DNA of 64,000 nucleotides from Enterobacter sp. SA187 (GCF_001888805.2 NZ_CP019113.1:3100001-3164000), one strand, 5' to 3'. Shown: positions 16,120 to 26,359, counted from the stretch's first letter. Notes: a model not told the origin generated them from the letters alone. Translations and numbers: made by a program.

Positions 16120-17289
16120 TCACAAAAGTGCCTGAATTCCGGCTATTAACCGGCTAACACCCTGTTCCAGCTTGATGCGCGGACAACCGGCGTTCAGACG
16201 CACAAAACCGCGGCCCGCGTCGCCATAGGTCAGGCCCGGCATAATGGCGACCTTCTGGTTTTCAATCAGCTCCTGCTGCAAAAGTGCATCATCGATACCC
16301 AGCGGCCGCAGGTCTATCCAGGCCAGATAAGTCGACTGCGGCGGCTGCCAGTTAAGGGCAGGGAAGGCGGCGTTCAGCTCCGCCGCTACAAAGTCCAGGT
16401 TTGCCGCCAGATATGCCCGCAACGCATCCAGCCAGGGCGCGCCCTCGCGATAGGCGGCAATATGCGCATGGATCGCCAGCACCGACGGTGATGATAGCCC
16501 GTCGCGGCTCTTCAGCGCCGTCAGATAACGTGACCGTGTCACGTTATCTTCAATAATGCCATATGCGCCGGTCAGCGCCGGGATATTAAAGCTTTTCGAC
16601 GCCGAGGTAAGCAGCGCCCAGGGACCCTGAGCGACACGGCTCCAGGGTATATGACGGTGCGCTCCCCAGGTCATATCCATATGGATCTCATCGCTGATCA
16701 CCCTCACACCGTGGCGGGCGCACAGCGCCGCCATGGTTTCCAGTTCATCCTGCGTCCAGACCTTCCCGGTCGGGTTTTGCGGGCTGCACAGCAGCAGGAT
16801 TTTGTTTTCTTCCTGCGCGAGCACCGCTTCCAGCACGGCCATATCGCAGTACCAGTCGCCGTTATGTTGCAGGGGCACCGGCACGACGCGGCGATCGTTG
16901 CCCTCGATCACCTTGTAGAACGCGTCATAGGCCGGGGTATGCACCACCACCCCGTCACCGGGGGCAGACCACAGGCGGATCAGTTCGGCGACCATGTAGA
17001 TCACCGACGGGCCATAGACCAGCGCATTGTCCGGCAGCGGGGCGTTAAAGCGCGTACTGAACCAGTGCTGCACGGCGCTGATAAATTCCTCGTTGTTCCA
17101 GCGGCTGTAACCTAATACGCCATGGGCCAGCCGCGCCTGTAACGCCTCAATCACACAGGGCGCCGTGGCAAAATCCATATCCGAGATGGTGAACGGCAGC
17201 AGGTCGGCGTGACCAAAACGGTCTGCCACATAATCCCACTGGGTACACCAGGTGCCGTGGCGATCCACGACGGTTGAGAAATCAAACAT
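16120..17289 (-). CDS. malY: MalY, PLP-dependent beta C-S lyase and MalT antagonist
   Basis: A fold-type I PLP enzyme of 389 aa with cystathionine beta-lyase activity; in E. coli it also binds MalT and represses the maltose regulon. The PLP Lys lies in LTSASKSFNIPAL, with upstream contacts in SPQNPTGKVW and SDEIHMDM. The start MFDFSTVVDRHGTWCTQWD at 17289 matches E. coli; a 7-codon in-frame extension runs into malX and is rejected. AAGGAT lies upstream and malX ends 10 bases before, so malXY form an operon. Confidence 0.97.
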   Translation of the reverse strand: MFDFSTVVDRHGTWCTQWDYVADRFGHADLLPFTISDMDFATAPCVIEALQARLAHGVLGYSRWNNEEFISAVQHWFSTRFNAPLPDNALVYGPSVIYMVAELIRLWSAPGDGVVVHTPAYDAFYKVIEGNDRRVVPVPLQHNGDWYCDMAVLEAVLAQEENKILLLCSPQNPTGKVWTQDELETMAALCARHGVRVISDEIHMDMTWGAHRHIPWSRVAQGPWALLTSASKSFNIPALTGAYGIIEDNVTRSRYLTALKSRDGLSSPSVLAIHAHIAAYREGAPWLDALRAYLAANLDFVAAELNAAFPALNWQPPQSTYLAWIDLRPLGIDDALLQQELIENQKVAIMPGLTYGDAGRGFVRLNAGCPRIKLEQGVSRLIAGIQALL

Positions 17290-17299
17290 CTCGCTATCC

Positions 17300-18892
17300 T
17301 TATGCTTCAACGGTATTCATCAGTGACACCAGCTCATCTTTGACCGACTGAACCTGCGGGCCAATGACCACCTGAAGATTATGCTCGTTTAATTTCACCA
17401 CTCCAATCGCCCGCAGTGCTTTCAGCGCGTCGGTATCCACTTTTGACATGTCCGCCACCGACAGGCGCAGGCGAGTAATGCAGTTATCAATGGTCACCAG
17501 ATTCTCCGCGCCGCCCAGCGCCGCCAGAATAGCCGGGACGTTATAGCCCGATTTCCCGGCGCTGCCCGCAAAACGTTTTTCAAGCTGGCTGCTGATCTCT
17601 GCCTCGCGACCCGGCGTTTTCAGGTTAAAGCGGGTAATGGCGAAGCGGAAAATGGCGTAGTAGGTTACAAACCAGACCGCTGCGACCACCGGCACCATGT
17701 ACCATTTGGTCGCCAGACCGTGCAGGATGCCGAACACCACAAAGTCGATCAGGTTGCCGTCGGTGTTGCCGATGGTCACGCCCAGCACCGCCATCATGGT
17801 AAAGCCCAGACCCGTGAGCAGGGCGTGGATCACATACAGCACCGGCGCGACGAACAGGAACAGGAACTCCAGCGGCTCGGTGGTGCCGCCAATCACGCAG
17901 GCGACCACGCCGGAAATGAGCAGGCCTTTGATTTTATGACGATTCTCCGGACGGGCGCAGTGATACATCGCCAGCGCCGCCCCTGGTAAGCCGCCGAGGA
18001 AGGCAGGCATTTTACCCTGCGACAGAAAACGCGTGGCGCTCTCGGCAAAGCCGTGGGAAGTGGGGCAGTTTAACTGCGCCTGGAAGATGGTTAACGCACC
18101 GCTGACGGTGTTGCCGCAGACGTCGAGCGTACCGCCTGCTTCACTGAAGCGGATCAGCGCCACCAGAATATGGTGCAGGCCAAAGGGCAGCAGCAGACGC
18201 TCGCCGGTGCCGAAAATCATCGGCCCAAAATCCCCGGCGCTGTTGATCATCTGCCCAAGGCCGTTGATGCCCATGGCGAAAAACGGCCAGATGAGCGGAA
18301 TACACAGCCCCACCAGCCCCATCACTACGGTGGTAATGATCGGCACAAAACGCGTGCCGCCGAAAAACGCCAGCGCGTCCGGCAGGCGCACGGTATGGAA
18401 ACGTTCATGCAGCAGCCAGACCACCACCCCTGCGATCACCGCGCCCAGAATGCCGGTATCAATGGACTGGATGCCGAGGATGTTCTGCACGTTGTTGGCT
18501 TTCAGAATGGCGGCGTCCGTGGTGGGCAGAATGCCTTTCGCGGTCAGCCAGAAGTTAACCGCCAGGTTCATGACCGCATAACCGACGAAACCGGCGAAGG
18601 CCGCCACGCCTTTGTTTTCACGCGCCAGCCCCAGCGGGATGGCGATACAGAACATCACCGGCAGGAAGCTGAACGCAAAAGAACCAACTTTCCCCATCCA
18701 GATGAAAATCGCCTGTAACACCGGATTTTCAAGCGCCGGTAACAGCGTCACCACATCATGGCTGCTCAGCGAGCTGCCGATGCCCATCATGATCCCGCAG
18801 AAAGAGAGCAGGGCCACCGGCAACATAAAGGTTTTCCCTAACTGCTGGAAAAACTCCCACAGCGTAATTTTTGGTGCAGTTTTAACAGGCAT
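17300..18892 (-). CDS. malX: PTS maltose/glucose-type EIICB component MalX
   Basis: A phosphotransferase-system membrane permease of 530 aa, as in E. coli MalX. The EIIC domain (about 1-400) has roughly ten membrane segments; the EIIB domain follows with its phosphorylated Cys near residue 471 in TIDNCITRLRLSV. In E. coli it can import glucose and maltose when malI is inactive. The start MPVKTAPKITLWEFFQQLGK is chosen by family alignment over a 27-codon upstream extension that would cover the MalI operator. It is divergent from malI and separated from it by two operators and a CRP-like site. Confidence 0.96.
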   Translation of the reverse strand: MPVKTAPKITLWEFFQQLGKTFMLPVALLSFCGIMMGIGSSLSSHDVVTLLPALENPVLQAIFIWMGKVGSFAFSFLPVMFCIAIPLGLARENKGVAAFAGFVGYAVMNLAVNFWLTAKGILPTTDAAILKANNVQNILGIQSIDTGILGAVIAGVVVWLLHERFHTVRLPDALAFFGGTRFVPIITTVVMGLVGLCIPLIWPFFAMGINGLGQMINSAGDFGPMIFGTGERLLLPFGLHHILVALIRFSEAGGTLDVCGNTVSGALTIFQAQLNCPTSHGFAESATRFLSQGKMPAFLGGLPGAALAMYHCARPENRHKIKGLLISGVVACVIGGTTEPLEFLFLFVAPVLYVIHALLTGLGFTMMAVLGVTIGNTDGNLIDFVVFGILHGLATKWYMVPVVAAVWFVTYYAIFRFAITRFNLKTPGREAEISSQLEKRFAGSAGKSGYNVPAILAALGGAENLVTIDNCITRLRLSVADMSKVDTDALKALRAIGVVKLNEHNLQVVIGPQVQSVKDELVSLMNTVEA

Positions 18893-18929
18893 GAACGATT
18901 CCTTGTCTGGAAAAGTGGATTCAGTGGCC

Positions 18930-18974
<45 letters not shown>

Positions 18975-19008
18975 TAGTAAGCGTATAAATTGCGGTAAAA
19001 AGGGTAAT

Positions 19009-19027
19009 GGTAAAAAAACGTTTTACC
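19009..19027. promoter_or_regulatory. Second MalI operator at malI
   Basis: GGTAAAA and TTTTACC arms around AAACG form a second, less perfect MalI-type palindrome 30 bases before the malI start, consistent with autorepression. Confidence 0.7.
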
Positions 19028-19056
19028 AGAATCATTAGCAGGGATACCTCGCCGGG

Positions 19057-20076
19057 ATGACGAATAAAAAAATCACCATTAATGATGTCGCGCTGCACGC
19101 TGGCGTATCGGTCAGCACCGTATCGCTGGTGCTCAGCGGTAAAGGGCGCATTTCGCCCTCCACCGGGCAAAAAGTGAATGCGGCGGTAGAGCAGCTGGGT
19201 TTTGTGAGGAACCGTCAGGCAGCGCTGCTGCGCGGCGGCAAAACCGGCGTCGTTGGGCTTATTGTCAGCCACTTTTCAGATCCTTTTTATGCTCAACTGA
19301 CGGCGGGGTTAACAAGCGTGCTCGAAGCGCAGGGCAAAATGGTGTTTCTTACCCAGGGAGGACGGCAGGGGGAGCATCTGCTGTCCCGCATCGACACGCT
19401 GATGGCGCAGGGGGTGGACGGCATAGTGATCGCCGGTGGCGTCAGTAATACCGCTGAAATTAACGCCCGTGCTGACGGGCTGCCGGTAGTGTTCGCTTCC
19501 CGCGCCAGCTATCTCGATGACGCCGATATTATTCGCCCGGACAATATGCAGGCGGCACAAATGCTGACCGAACATTTTATTCGCGGCGGCCATCAGCGCA
19601 TTGCCTGGCTCGGGGGCAACAGTTCGTCGCTCACCCGTGCGGAACGCGTCGGCGGCTACTGCGCCACCTTGCTGAAGTACGGCCTGCCGTTTCACAATGA
19701 ATGGGTGGTGGAGTGTGAAACCAGCCAGAAACACGCCGCCGAAGCCATTGGCGCGCTGCTGCGCCACAATCCGACCATCAGCGCGGTGATGTGCTACAAC
19801 AGCACCATCGCCATGGGGGCGTGGTTTGGCCTGATGCGCGCCGGGCGGCAGAGCGGTTTTGAGAGCGTCGGCAACGTGTTTGATCAGCAGATCGCGCTGG
19901 CGGCCTTTGCGGATGTGCCGGAAAGCCGGCTGGATGATGTGCCTATAGCCTGGTCACTGACCCCGGCGCAGGAGATCGGCTGCGCGCTGGCGGAGCGGAT
20001 CATGCAGCGCATCGACAAAAAGGATGCCCACACGCAGGAGCAGATCATGCCTTCACGGCTGGTGAAGGTGAGATAA
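19057..20076 (+). CDS. malI: LacI-family repressor MalI
   Basis: A transcriptional repressor of malXY, 339 aa (E. coli 342). The N-terminal HTH (ITINDVALHAGVSVSTVSLVLSG, about 6-28) and hinge helix (GFVRNRQAALLRGG) precede a periplasmic-binding-protein-like effector domain with SRASYLDDADIIRPDN and RAERVGGYCATL, both near-identical to E. coli. The inducer is unknown for the family. The SD is weak (CGCCGGG adjacent to the ATG), and the start is set by homology. Divergent from malX. Confidence 0.96.
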   Translation: MTNKKITINDVALHAGVSVSTVSLVLSGKGRISPSTGQKVNAAVEQLGFVRNRQAALLRGGKTGVVGLIVSHFSDPFYAQLTAGLTSVLEAQGKMVFLTQGGRQGEHLLSRIDTLMAQGVDGIVIAGGVSNTAEINARADGLPVVFASRASYLDDADIIRPDNMQAAQMLTEHFIRGGHQRIAWLGGNSSSLTRAERVGGYCATLLKYGLPFHNEWVVECETSQKHAAEAIGALLRHNPTISAVMCYNSTIAMGAWFGLMRAGRQSGFESVGNVFDQQIALAAFADVPESRLDDVPIAWSLTPAQEIGCALAERIMQRIDKKDAHTQEQIMPSRLVKVR

Positions 20077-20146
20077 AACGGGGATAAACAGGGGAAAACG
20101 GCACCTTACTTTGCGGAGATATCCGCATTTCAGGTGCAGCTTATCG

Positions 20147-21685
20147 TTACTGCTGAGGCACCGCAGGCACGGCCGGGGCAACCGGCGGCTGAGGCGCTGG
20201 CGCTGGCAGGCCGAGATCCGGCATACCGAACATGCCGACAAACTCATCCAGCGGCATTTTCTGACCGTTCAGCGTCACCTGACCATTAGCGTACTGCAGG
20301 CTGGTGGAGATCACGTTGTTATCCAGCGTGGTGATGCGGAACATCTGGCCCATCGCCGCCAGGCCTTTCACCTGCTGGGCGGCCAGCTTGCTGGCGTCAG
20401 CATCCTGATAACCTTCCAGTTTTGCCACCTGGGTCATAAACTCCGTCGCCATATCCACCGGGATGGTCAGCTTGCTGTCGAGGGATTTCACGCTGCGATC
20501 CACTTCCTGCGCCAGGGTTTGCGGCTCGCCGGTGGCGGTGGCCGGATCTTTTAAGAACAGCGACAGGTTAAAGGCGGTTTCACCTTTGTCGTTTTTCCAG
20601 CTCAGCGGCGCAACGGTGATCACCGGCTCGCCTTTCAGCAGCAGCGGCAGGGAAGAGAAGAAGGCTTCCGTGGCTTTCTGTTGATACAGTTCCGGGTTCT
20701 GCACCACGTCCGGCTGCGCCATCAGCGCTTTGGTCTGCGCGTTATATTGCTGGCTGAACTGATGCCATGCCTGGCCGTCAATCTGACCGACTTTCAGCGT
20801 CAGTTTGCCGCTGCCCATATTCCGGTTCTGAATTTTCAGGCTGTTGAGGGTGTAATCAATCTGGCTGTTGACGGTTTTGTTGTCTTTCGCCACATCGGTC
20901 TTCGCCGTCAGATCCATGCCTTCCAGCACCGCCATCTCTTTGTTTTCCACCGAGATAGCCAGCTTTTCCAGCGACAGTTTCTGATCGCCGATACGCTCGT
21001 TGAAGCTGGCGCGTTTGCTGTTGCCTTCGCTCTTCAGATTGTTAAAGGTAACCTGCACCTTCTGGCCGTATTCGTTGACCGCGTCCACCAGACCGCTTGC
21101 CGCTTCGCCGGTCAGCGACACTTCGTTGCCATCACGATCGGCCTCAAGTTTGAAATCCCCGCCGCTGAAGGCGACTTTCTCACCCTCTTTTTCATAGTTA
21201 AGCGGCTTCAGGGCGATGTCAGAACGGGTATCGCCGCCGTAGCCAATGCGCGTGTCCACCACAAACGGCGACTCGCCTTTGGCCATATCAAACAGCGGCT
21301 TTGAGACGTTATTATTCACCAGCGTCGACTTCACGGACGCCATCGCCGGGATCAGATTGAAATGTTTAAGCTGCGCAAAGGGGAAGGGGCCGTGATCCAC
21401 GGACTCGTTCAACACCACGCTTTCGCCCGGTTTCAGCCAGACGTTCTCGCTGCCGGCGACGGGTTTGATCACCAGTTGCAAATGGCTGCTGAAGACGCCG
21501 CGCTGATAGCTCTGATAAGCCAGTTCCACGCCCGCTTCCGGCGCGCTGTTTTTAATTTCTGCGTTAGCCTGATTCACCATATCTGCGATACGGCCTTCAA
21601 GCTGTTTACCCGTGTACCAGGCTGCACCTGTCCAGATAGCACCCAGTGCAACAATAACTCCCGCGGCGACCAGCGTTTTTTTCAT
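20147..21685 (-). CDS. ydgA: DUF945 membrane-anchored protein YdgA
   Basis: A 512-aa protein (E. coli YdgA 502) of the DUF945 family, of unknown function, reported to be inner-membrane associated. A single N-terminal hydrophobic segment (MKKTLVAAGVIVALGAIWTG) anchors a long extracytoplasmic region; the tail is Pro/Ala-rich (PAPAPQPPVAPAVPAVPQQ). The start at 21685 has ATAATC-type leader and matches the family; an upstream in-frame extension is ignored. It lies between malI and manA; E. coli carries the uid genes here, which are absent. Confidence 0.92.
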   Translation of the reverse strand: MKKTLVAAGVIVALGAIWTGAAWYTGKQLEGRIADMVNQANAEIKNSAPEAGVELAYQSYQRGVFSSHLQLVIKPVAGSENVWLKPGESVVLNESVDHGPFPFAQLKHFNLIPAMASVKSTLVNNNVSKPLFDMAKGESPFVVDTRIGYGGDTRSDIALKPLNYEKEGEKVAFSGGDFKLEADRDGNEVSLTGEAASGLVDAVNEYGQKVQVTFNNLKSEGNSKRASFNERIGDQKLSLEKLAISVENKEMAVLEGMDLTAKTDVAKDNKTVNSQIDYTLNSLKIQNRNMGSGKLTLKVGQIDGQAWHQFSQQYNAQTKALMAQPDVVQNPELYQQKATEAFFSSLPLLLKGEPVITVAPLSWKNDKGETAFNLSLFLKDPATATGEPQTLAQEVDRSVKSLDSKLTIPVDMATEFMTQVAKLEGYQDADASKLAAQQVKGLAAMGQMFRITTLDNNVISTSLQYANGQVTLNGQKMPLDEFVGMFGMPDLGLPAPAPQPPVAPAVPAVPQQ

Positions 21686-21701
21686 AATGATTATCCATAA
21701 A

Positions 21702-21730
21702 AATGAAACCAGGCGGCTCAGGCCGCCTGG
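21702..21730 (-). terminator. Probable manA terminator
   Basis: CCAGGCGG and CCGCCTGG form an 8-bp stem with a 6-nt loop, followed on the minus strand by TTTCATTTTT. The interrupted T-tract makes it weaker than the others. Confidence 0.6.
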
Positions 21731-21783
21731 ACGATCGTAAAGTCTTGCTAAGCTTAGCAATACCCGCCTGTTACGTCAGTAAC

Positions 21784-22962
21784 TTAGTTAACCTTATTGT
21801 AGACTCTCGCCACGCGGCCAACACCACTGACGGCGACCGGTGACTCATCGGCGCGGATCACCGCCGACTCGCCCGGTTTCAGCGTCAGGCGCTCGTCGCC
21901 TTTACTAAGCAGGGCTTCGCCTTCCACGCAGAACACAATCGCGGCGCTGTGCTGGGCAAGCGCCGTTTCCTGGGAGGATAAATCGTGCAGCGAGAACGCA
22001 AAATCCTCCACCGGGATCGGGAATTCCAGCGTACTGCCGTCTTTTTGCGGCTGCGTTAGCAGTTCAGCGGCTGGCTTCGGCGTGAATTTGACGTTTGCCA
22101 CCAGTTCCGGAATATCGATGTATTTCGGCGTCAGTCCGGCGCGCAGCACGTTGTCGGAGTTTGCCATTACTTCCAGCGCCACGCCCTGCAGGTAAGCGTG
22201 CGGGGTTTCGGCGAACAGGAACATGGCTTCGCCCGGTTCCAGTTTCACCACGTTAAGCAGCAGCGGCGAGAACAGGCCGCTGTCGTCCGGATAGAACTGC
22301 TTAATAACGCGGATGGTCTCCCACGGCTCTCCCTGCTGGCTGGTGAGCGTGGCGCTGAGCACCGCCAGCGCGCGGGATTTCTCTTCGCCCTGCATGTTGA
22401 GCAGGCTGGCGAACAGCTGGCTTAAGCTCTCTGCGTCAGGCTTTTCCAGGAAATGAGCGATGGAGGTATGCGCACCCGCCACCGGCTGCAATAGCGAGAC
22501 AATCTCGGAGAACTCGCGGAATGCGTTCATCGCGAGGAACGGCGTCAGGGCAAAGACCAGCTCCGGTTTATGGTTCGGATCTTTGTAGTTACGCTCTGCG
22601 GCATCCAGCGGAATGCCTGCGGCATTTTCCTTCGCAAAACCGGCTTCAGACGCCTGCTTGTTAGGGTGCACCTGGATGGAAAGCGGTTGATCGGCACACA
22701 GCACTTTAAACAGGAACGGCAGTTCGCCAAAACGGTTGGCAACCGCCTCGCCCAGCCAGCGGGTTTTATCCTGATCGATCAGATCGCGCAGCACCTGAAC
22801 GGAACCGTTCGCGTCCTGCACTTTTGAGCTGCTCTTCGGGTGCGCGCCCATCCACAGTTCCGCCATCGGCAACTGCTGTGGGTTGGCAATTCCGTAGAGA
22901 TCCGTTAACGCACTTTTACTTCCCCAGGCATAGTTTTGCACTGAGTTGATGAGTTTTTGCAT
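21784..22962 (-). CDS. manA: Mannose-6-phosphate isomerase
   Basis: A type I zinc phosphomannose isomerase, 392 aa (E. coli 391), linking mannose use and GDP-mannose precursors to fructose-6-phosphate. Zinc ligands and the active site are visible in LSIQVHPNK (Q-x-H), DPNHKPELVFAL and FAETPHAYLQG. The start MQKLINSVQNYAWGSK at 22962 is set by homology. It is divergent from fumA across a 199-base promoter region. Confidence 0.97.
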   Translation of the reverse strand: MQKLINSVQNYAWGSKSALTDLYGIANPQQLPMAELWMGAHPKSSSKVQDANGSVQVLRDLIDQDKTRWLGEAVANRFGELPFLFKVLCADQPLSIQVHPNKQASEAGFAKENAAGIPLDAAERNYKDPNHKPELVFALTPFLAMNAFREFSEIVSLLQPVAGAHTSIAHFLEKPDAESLSQLFASLLNMQGEEKSRALAVLSATLTSQQGEPWETIRVIKQFYPDDSGLFSPLLLNVVKLEPGEAMFLFAETPHAYLQGVALEVMANSDNVLRAGLTPKYIDIPELVANVKFTPKPAAELLTQPQKDGSTLEFPIPVEDFAFSLHDLSSQETALAQHSAAIVFCVEGEALLSKGDERLTLKPGESAVIRADESPVAVSGVGRVARVYNKVN

Positions 22963-23161
22963 TATCAAGCCCTGTAGTTTCGTTAAAGAGTTTGCGGGTA
23001 TTAAAGCAATAAACATCAGGGAAGTAACCACTGCATGCAAAAAGTCGTACTAGTCTCAGTTTTTGTTAAAAAATTGTGTAGGATAAAGCGACTCGCTTTT
23101 AAGCAGGGCAATGGAACATCTGCCCGAACCATAACCAGACCGTGCAGTCAGTGAGAGAACA

Positions 23162-24808
23162 ATGTCGAATAAACCCTTCCAGTATCAGGATCCTTTTCCG
23201 CTGAACAAGGACCAGACCGAATATTATCTGTTGAGCAGTGACCACGTCTCCGTCGCCGAATTCGAAGGACAGGAGATCCTCAAAGTCGATCCCCAGGCGC
23301 TGACCTTGCTGGCGCAACATGCTTTCCACGACGCCTCCTTTATGCTGCGCCCGGCGCATCAGCAGCAGGTCGCCGATATTCTGGCCGACCCGGACGCCAG
23401 CGAGAACGACAAATATGTCGCGCTGCAATTCCTGCGTAACTCCGAAATTGCCGCCAAAGGCATTCTGCCCACCTGCCAGGACACCGGCACGGCGATCATC
23501 ATGGGCAAGAAAGGTCAGCGCGTGTGGACCGGCGGCGGCGATGAAGCGGCGCTGGCGCGCGGCGTCTACAACACCTATATCGAAGACAACCTGCGCTATT
23601 CGCAAAACGCGGCGCTGGATATGTACAAAGAGGTGAACACCGGCACCAACCTGCCGGCGCAGATCGACCTCTACAGCGTGGACGGCGACGAGTACAAATT
23701 CCTGTGCATCGCCAAGGGCGGCGGCTCGGCCAACAAAACCTATCTCTATCAGGAAACCAAAGCGCTGCTGACGCCGGGCAGACTGAAGGATTACCTGGTG
23801 GATAAGATGCGCACCCTGGGTACCGCGGCCTGCCCGCCGTACCATATCGCTTTCGTCATCGGCGGCACCTCGGCGGAAGCGACGCTGAAAACGGTGAAGC
23901 TGGCCTCCACCAAATATTATGACGAGCTGGCGACGACGGGGAACGAGCTGGGCCAGGCGTTCCGCGACATCGAACTGGAAAACGAGCTGCTGCGCGCGGC
24001 GCAGGATCTCGGCCTCGGCGCACAGTTCGGCGGCAAATATTTCGCCCACGATATTCGCGTCGTACGCCTGCCGCGTCACGGCGCTTCCTGCCCGGTAGGT
24101 ATGGGCGTTTCCTGCTCCGCTGACCGTAATATCAAAGCGAAGATCAACCGCCACGGCGTGTGGCTGGAAAAACTGGAGAACAATCCGGGCAAATACATTC
24201 CACAGGCACTGCGCCAGGCCGGGGAAGGTGAAGCGATCAAAGTGGATCTTAACCGCCCGATGGCGGAGATTTTACGCCAGCTGTCGCAGTATCCGGTGTC
24301 CACCCGCCTGTCACTGAGCGGCACCATTATCGTCGCCCGCGATATTGCCCATGCGAAGTTAAAAGAGCGTATGGATCGCGGCGAAGGCCTGCCGCAGTAC
24401 GTGAAAGATCACCCGATCTATTACGCAGGCCCGGCCAAAACGCCGGAAGGCTACGCCTCCGGCTCCCTCGGCCCGACCACCGCCGGACGCATGGACTCCT
24501 ATGTGGATCAGCTTCAGTCGCAGGGCGGCAGCATGATCATGCTGGCAAAAGGCAACCGCAGCCAGCAGGTGACGGATGCCTGTCACAAGCACGGCGGTTT
24601 CTATTTAGGCAGCATCGGCGGTCCGGCGGCGGTACTGGCGCAGAGCAGCATCAAAAGTCTGGAATGCGTGGAGTACCCGGAACTGGGGATGGAAGCCATC
24701 TGGAAAATCGAAGTGGAAGATTTCCCGGCGTTCATCCTCGTGGATGACAAGGGCAACGATTTCTTCGCTCAGATCCAGTCCTCCGCCTGCGCGCGCTGCG
24801 TGAAATAA
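23162..24808 (+). CDS. fumA: Class I fumarase A
   Basis: An oxygen-sensitive [4Fe-4S] fumarate hydratase of the TCA cycle, 548 aa, as in E. coli FumA. The three cluster Cys are in LPTCQDTGTA, GTAACPPYH and GASCPVGMG. The second half carries the Fumerase_C domain (TRLSLSGTIIVARDIAHAK, YYAGPAKTPEG). Its pairing with the stable class II enzyme fumC directly downstream is conserved; each has its own promoter in E. coli and the strong hairpin between them here supports that. Confidence 0.98.
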   Translation: MSNKPFQYQDPFPLNKDQTEYYLLSSDHVSVAEFEGQEILKVDPQALTLLAQHAFHDASFMLRPAHQQQVADILADPDASENDKYVALQFLRNSEIAAKGILPTCQDTGTAIIMGKKGQRVWTGGGDEAALARGVYNTYIEDNLRYSQNAALDMYKEVNTGTNLPAQIDLYSVDGDEYKFLCIAKGGGSANKTYLYQETKALLTPGRLKDYLVDKMRTLGTAACPPYHIAFVIGGTSAEATLKTVKLASTKYYDELATTGNELGQAFRDIELENELLRAAQDLGLGAQFGGKYFAHDIRVVRLPRHGASCPVGMGVSCSADRNIKAKINRHGVWLEKLENNPGKYIPQALRQAGEGEAIKVDLNRPMAEILRQLSQYPVSTRLSLSGTIIVARDIAHAKLKERMDRGEGLPQYVKDHPIYYAGPAKTPEGYASGSLGPTTAGRMDSYVDQLQSQGGSMIMLAKGNRSQQVTDACHKHGGFYLGSIGGPAAVLAQSSIKSLECVEYPELGMEAIWKIEVEDFPAFILVDDKGNDFFAQIQSSACARCVK

Positions 24809-24816
24809 ACCCTTTT

Positions 24817-24852
24817 CGTCCGGCAACGCAGCTCGTCGCCGGACGTTTTTTT
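24817..24852 (+). terminator. fumA terminator
   Basis: CGTCCGGC and GCCGGACG form an 8-bp stem with a 13-nt loop followed by TTTTTTT, 8 bases after the fumA stop. Confidence 0.9.
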
Positions 24853-24955
24853 GCAACATTTTCTATCGTGCCACGCAACTTCAGTAATACTTACAACTTC
24901 GTTTGCAGGTGAGCAATGTCGGCAACCCACATCACTTGGTATCCAGGGAGAAAGT

Positions 24956-26359
24956 ATGACTTCGCATCGCAGTGAAAAAGATTCGATGGGCGCCATCGAC
25001 GTTCCGGCAGATAAATTATGGGGCGCGCAAACCCAACGGTCGCTGGAGCATTTTCGCATCTCGACGGAAAAAATGCCGGAGGCGCTGATCCGCGCGCTGG
25101 CGCTGACCAAACGTGCCGCCGCTAAGGTAAATCAGGATCTGGGGCTGCTGCCCGAAGAAAAAGCCCGCGCCATTATCAGCGCCGCCGATGAGGTGCTGGC
25201 GGGTAAGCATCCTGATGAGTTCCCGCTGGCCATCTGGCAGACCGGCTCCGGCACCCAGAGCAACATGAACATGAACGAAGTGCTGGCGAACCGCGCCAGC
25301 GAGCTGCTGGGGGGCGTGCGCGGTATGGAGCGCAAAGTTCACCCGAATGACGACGTTAATAAAAGCCAGAGCTCGAACGATGTTTTCCCCACGGCGATGC
25401 ACGTCGCTGCCGTGATAGCCATCCGCGAACAGCTGCTCCCGTCGCTGAACGAACTCAAAACCACGCTCAGCGAAAAATCCCGCGCCTTTGCGGATATCGT
25501 CAAAATCGGCCGTACCCATTTGCAGGACGCCACGCCGCTGACGCTGGGGCAGGAGATCTCCGGCTGGGTGGCGATGCTGGAGCATAATCTCAAACATATT
25601 GAGCACAGCCTGCCGCATCTCAGCGAGCTGGCGCTGGGCGGCACGGCGGTGGGCACCGGCCTGAATACCCATCCGGAATACGCCGTGCGCGTGGCGGAAG
25701 AGCTGGCCGCCACCACCGGGCAGGCGTTTGTCACCGCGCCGAATAAATTTGAAGCCCTCGCCACCTGCGACGCGCTGGTGCATACCCACGGCGCGCTGAA
25801 AGGGCTGGCGGCCTCAATGATGAAAATCGCCAACGATGTGCGCTGGCTGGCCTCCGGCCCGCGCTGCGGCATCGGCGAGATCGCCATTCCGGAAAACGAG
25901 CCGGGCAGTTCCATTATGCCGGGCAAAGTGAACCCGACGCAGTGCGAAGCCATGACCATGCTGTGCTGTCAGGTGCTGGGCAACGACGTGGCGGTGAACA
26001 TGGGCGGCGCGTCCGGTAACTTTGAGCTGAACGTCTTCCGCCCGATGGTCATTCATAACGTGCTGCAATCGGTGCGTCTGCTGGCGGACGGCATGGAGAG
26101 CTTTAACGAACACTGCGCCACCGGTATCGAACCGGTGCGCAGCCGTATCGATCAGCTGCTCAACGAGTCACTGATGCTGGTGACGGCGCTGAACACCCAC
26201 ATCGGCTATGACAAGGCAGCGGAAATCGCCAAGAAAGCGCATAAAGAAGGGCTGACGCTGAAAGACGCTGCCCTGGCGCTGGGCTATCTCACCGCTGAAG
26301 AGTTCGACAGCTGGGTGCGGCCTGAATCCATGGTCGGCAGCATGAAGCCGGGCCACTAA
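24956..26359 (+). CDS. fumC: Class II fumarase C
   Basis: An iron-independent, superoxide-resistant fumarase, 467 aa, as in E. coli; it substitutes for FumA under oxidative stress or iron limitation (SoxRS control in E. coli). The family signature GSSIMPGKVNPTQ and the blocks TGSGTQSNMNMNEV and GRTHLQDATPLTLGQE are intact. The start MTSHRSEKDSMGAIDVPADK at 24956 has AGGGAGAAAGT before it; a 35-codon extension starting before the fumA-fumC leader is rejected. Its stop overlaps the stop of convergent tus by 4 bases. Confidence 0.98.
   Translation: MTSHRSEKDSMGAIDVPADKLWGAQTQRSLEHFRISTEKMPEALIRALALTKRAAAKVNQDLGLLPEEKARAIISAADEVLAGKHPDEFPLAIWQTGSGTQSNMNMNEVLANRASELLGGVRGMERKVHPNDDVNKSQSSNDVFPTAMHVAAVIAIREQLLPSLNELKTTLSEKSRAFADIVKIGRTHLQDATPLTLGQEISGWVAMLEHNLKHIEHSLPHLSELALGGTAVGTGLNTHPEYAVRVAEELAATTGQAFVTAPNKFEALATCDALVHTHGALKGLAASMMKIANDVRWLASGPRCGIGEIAIPENEPGSSIMPGKVNPTQCEAMTMLCCQVLGNDVAVNMGGASGNFELNVFRPMVIHNVLQSVRLLADGMESFNEHCATGIEPVRSRIDQLLNESLMLVTALNTHIGYDKAAEIAKKAHKEGLTLKDAALALGYLTAEEFDSWVRPESMVGSMKPGH

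Noticed and set aside
24851..24955. N-terminal extension of fumC by 35 codons
   Set aside because: No SD at 24851, while 24956 has AGGGAGAAAGT and matches the family start.
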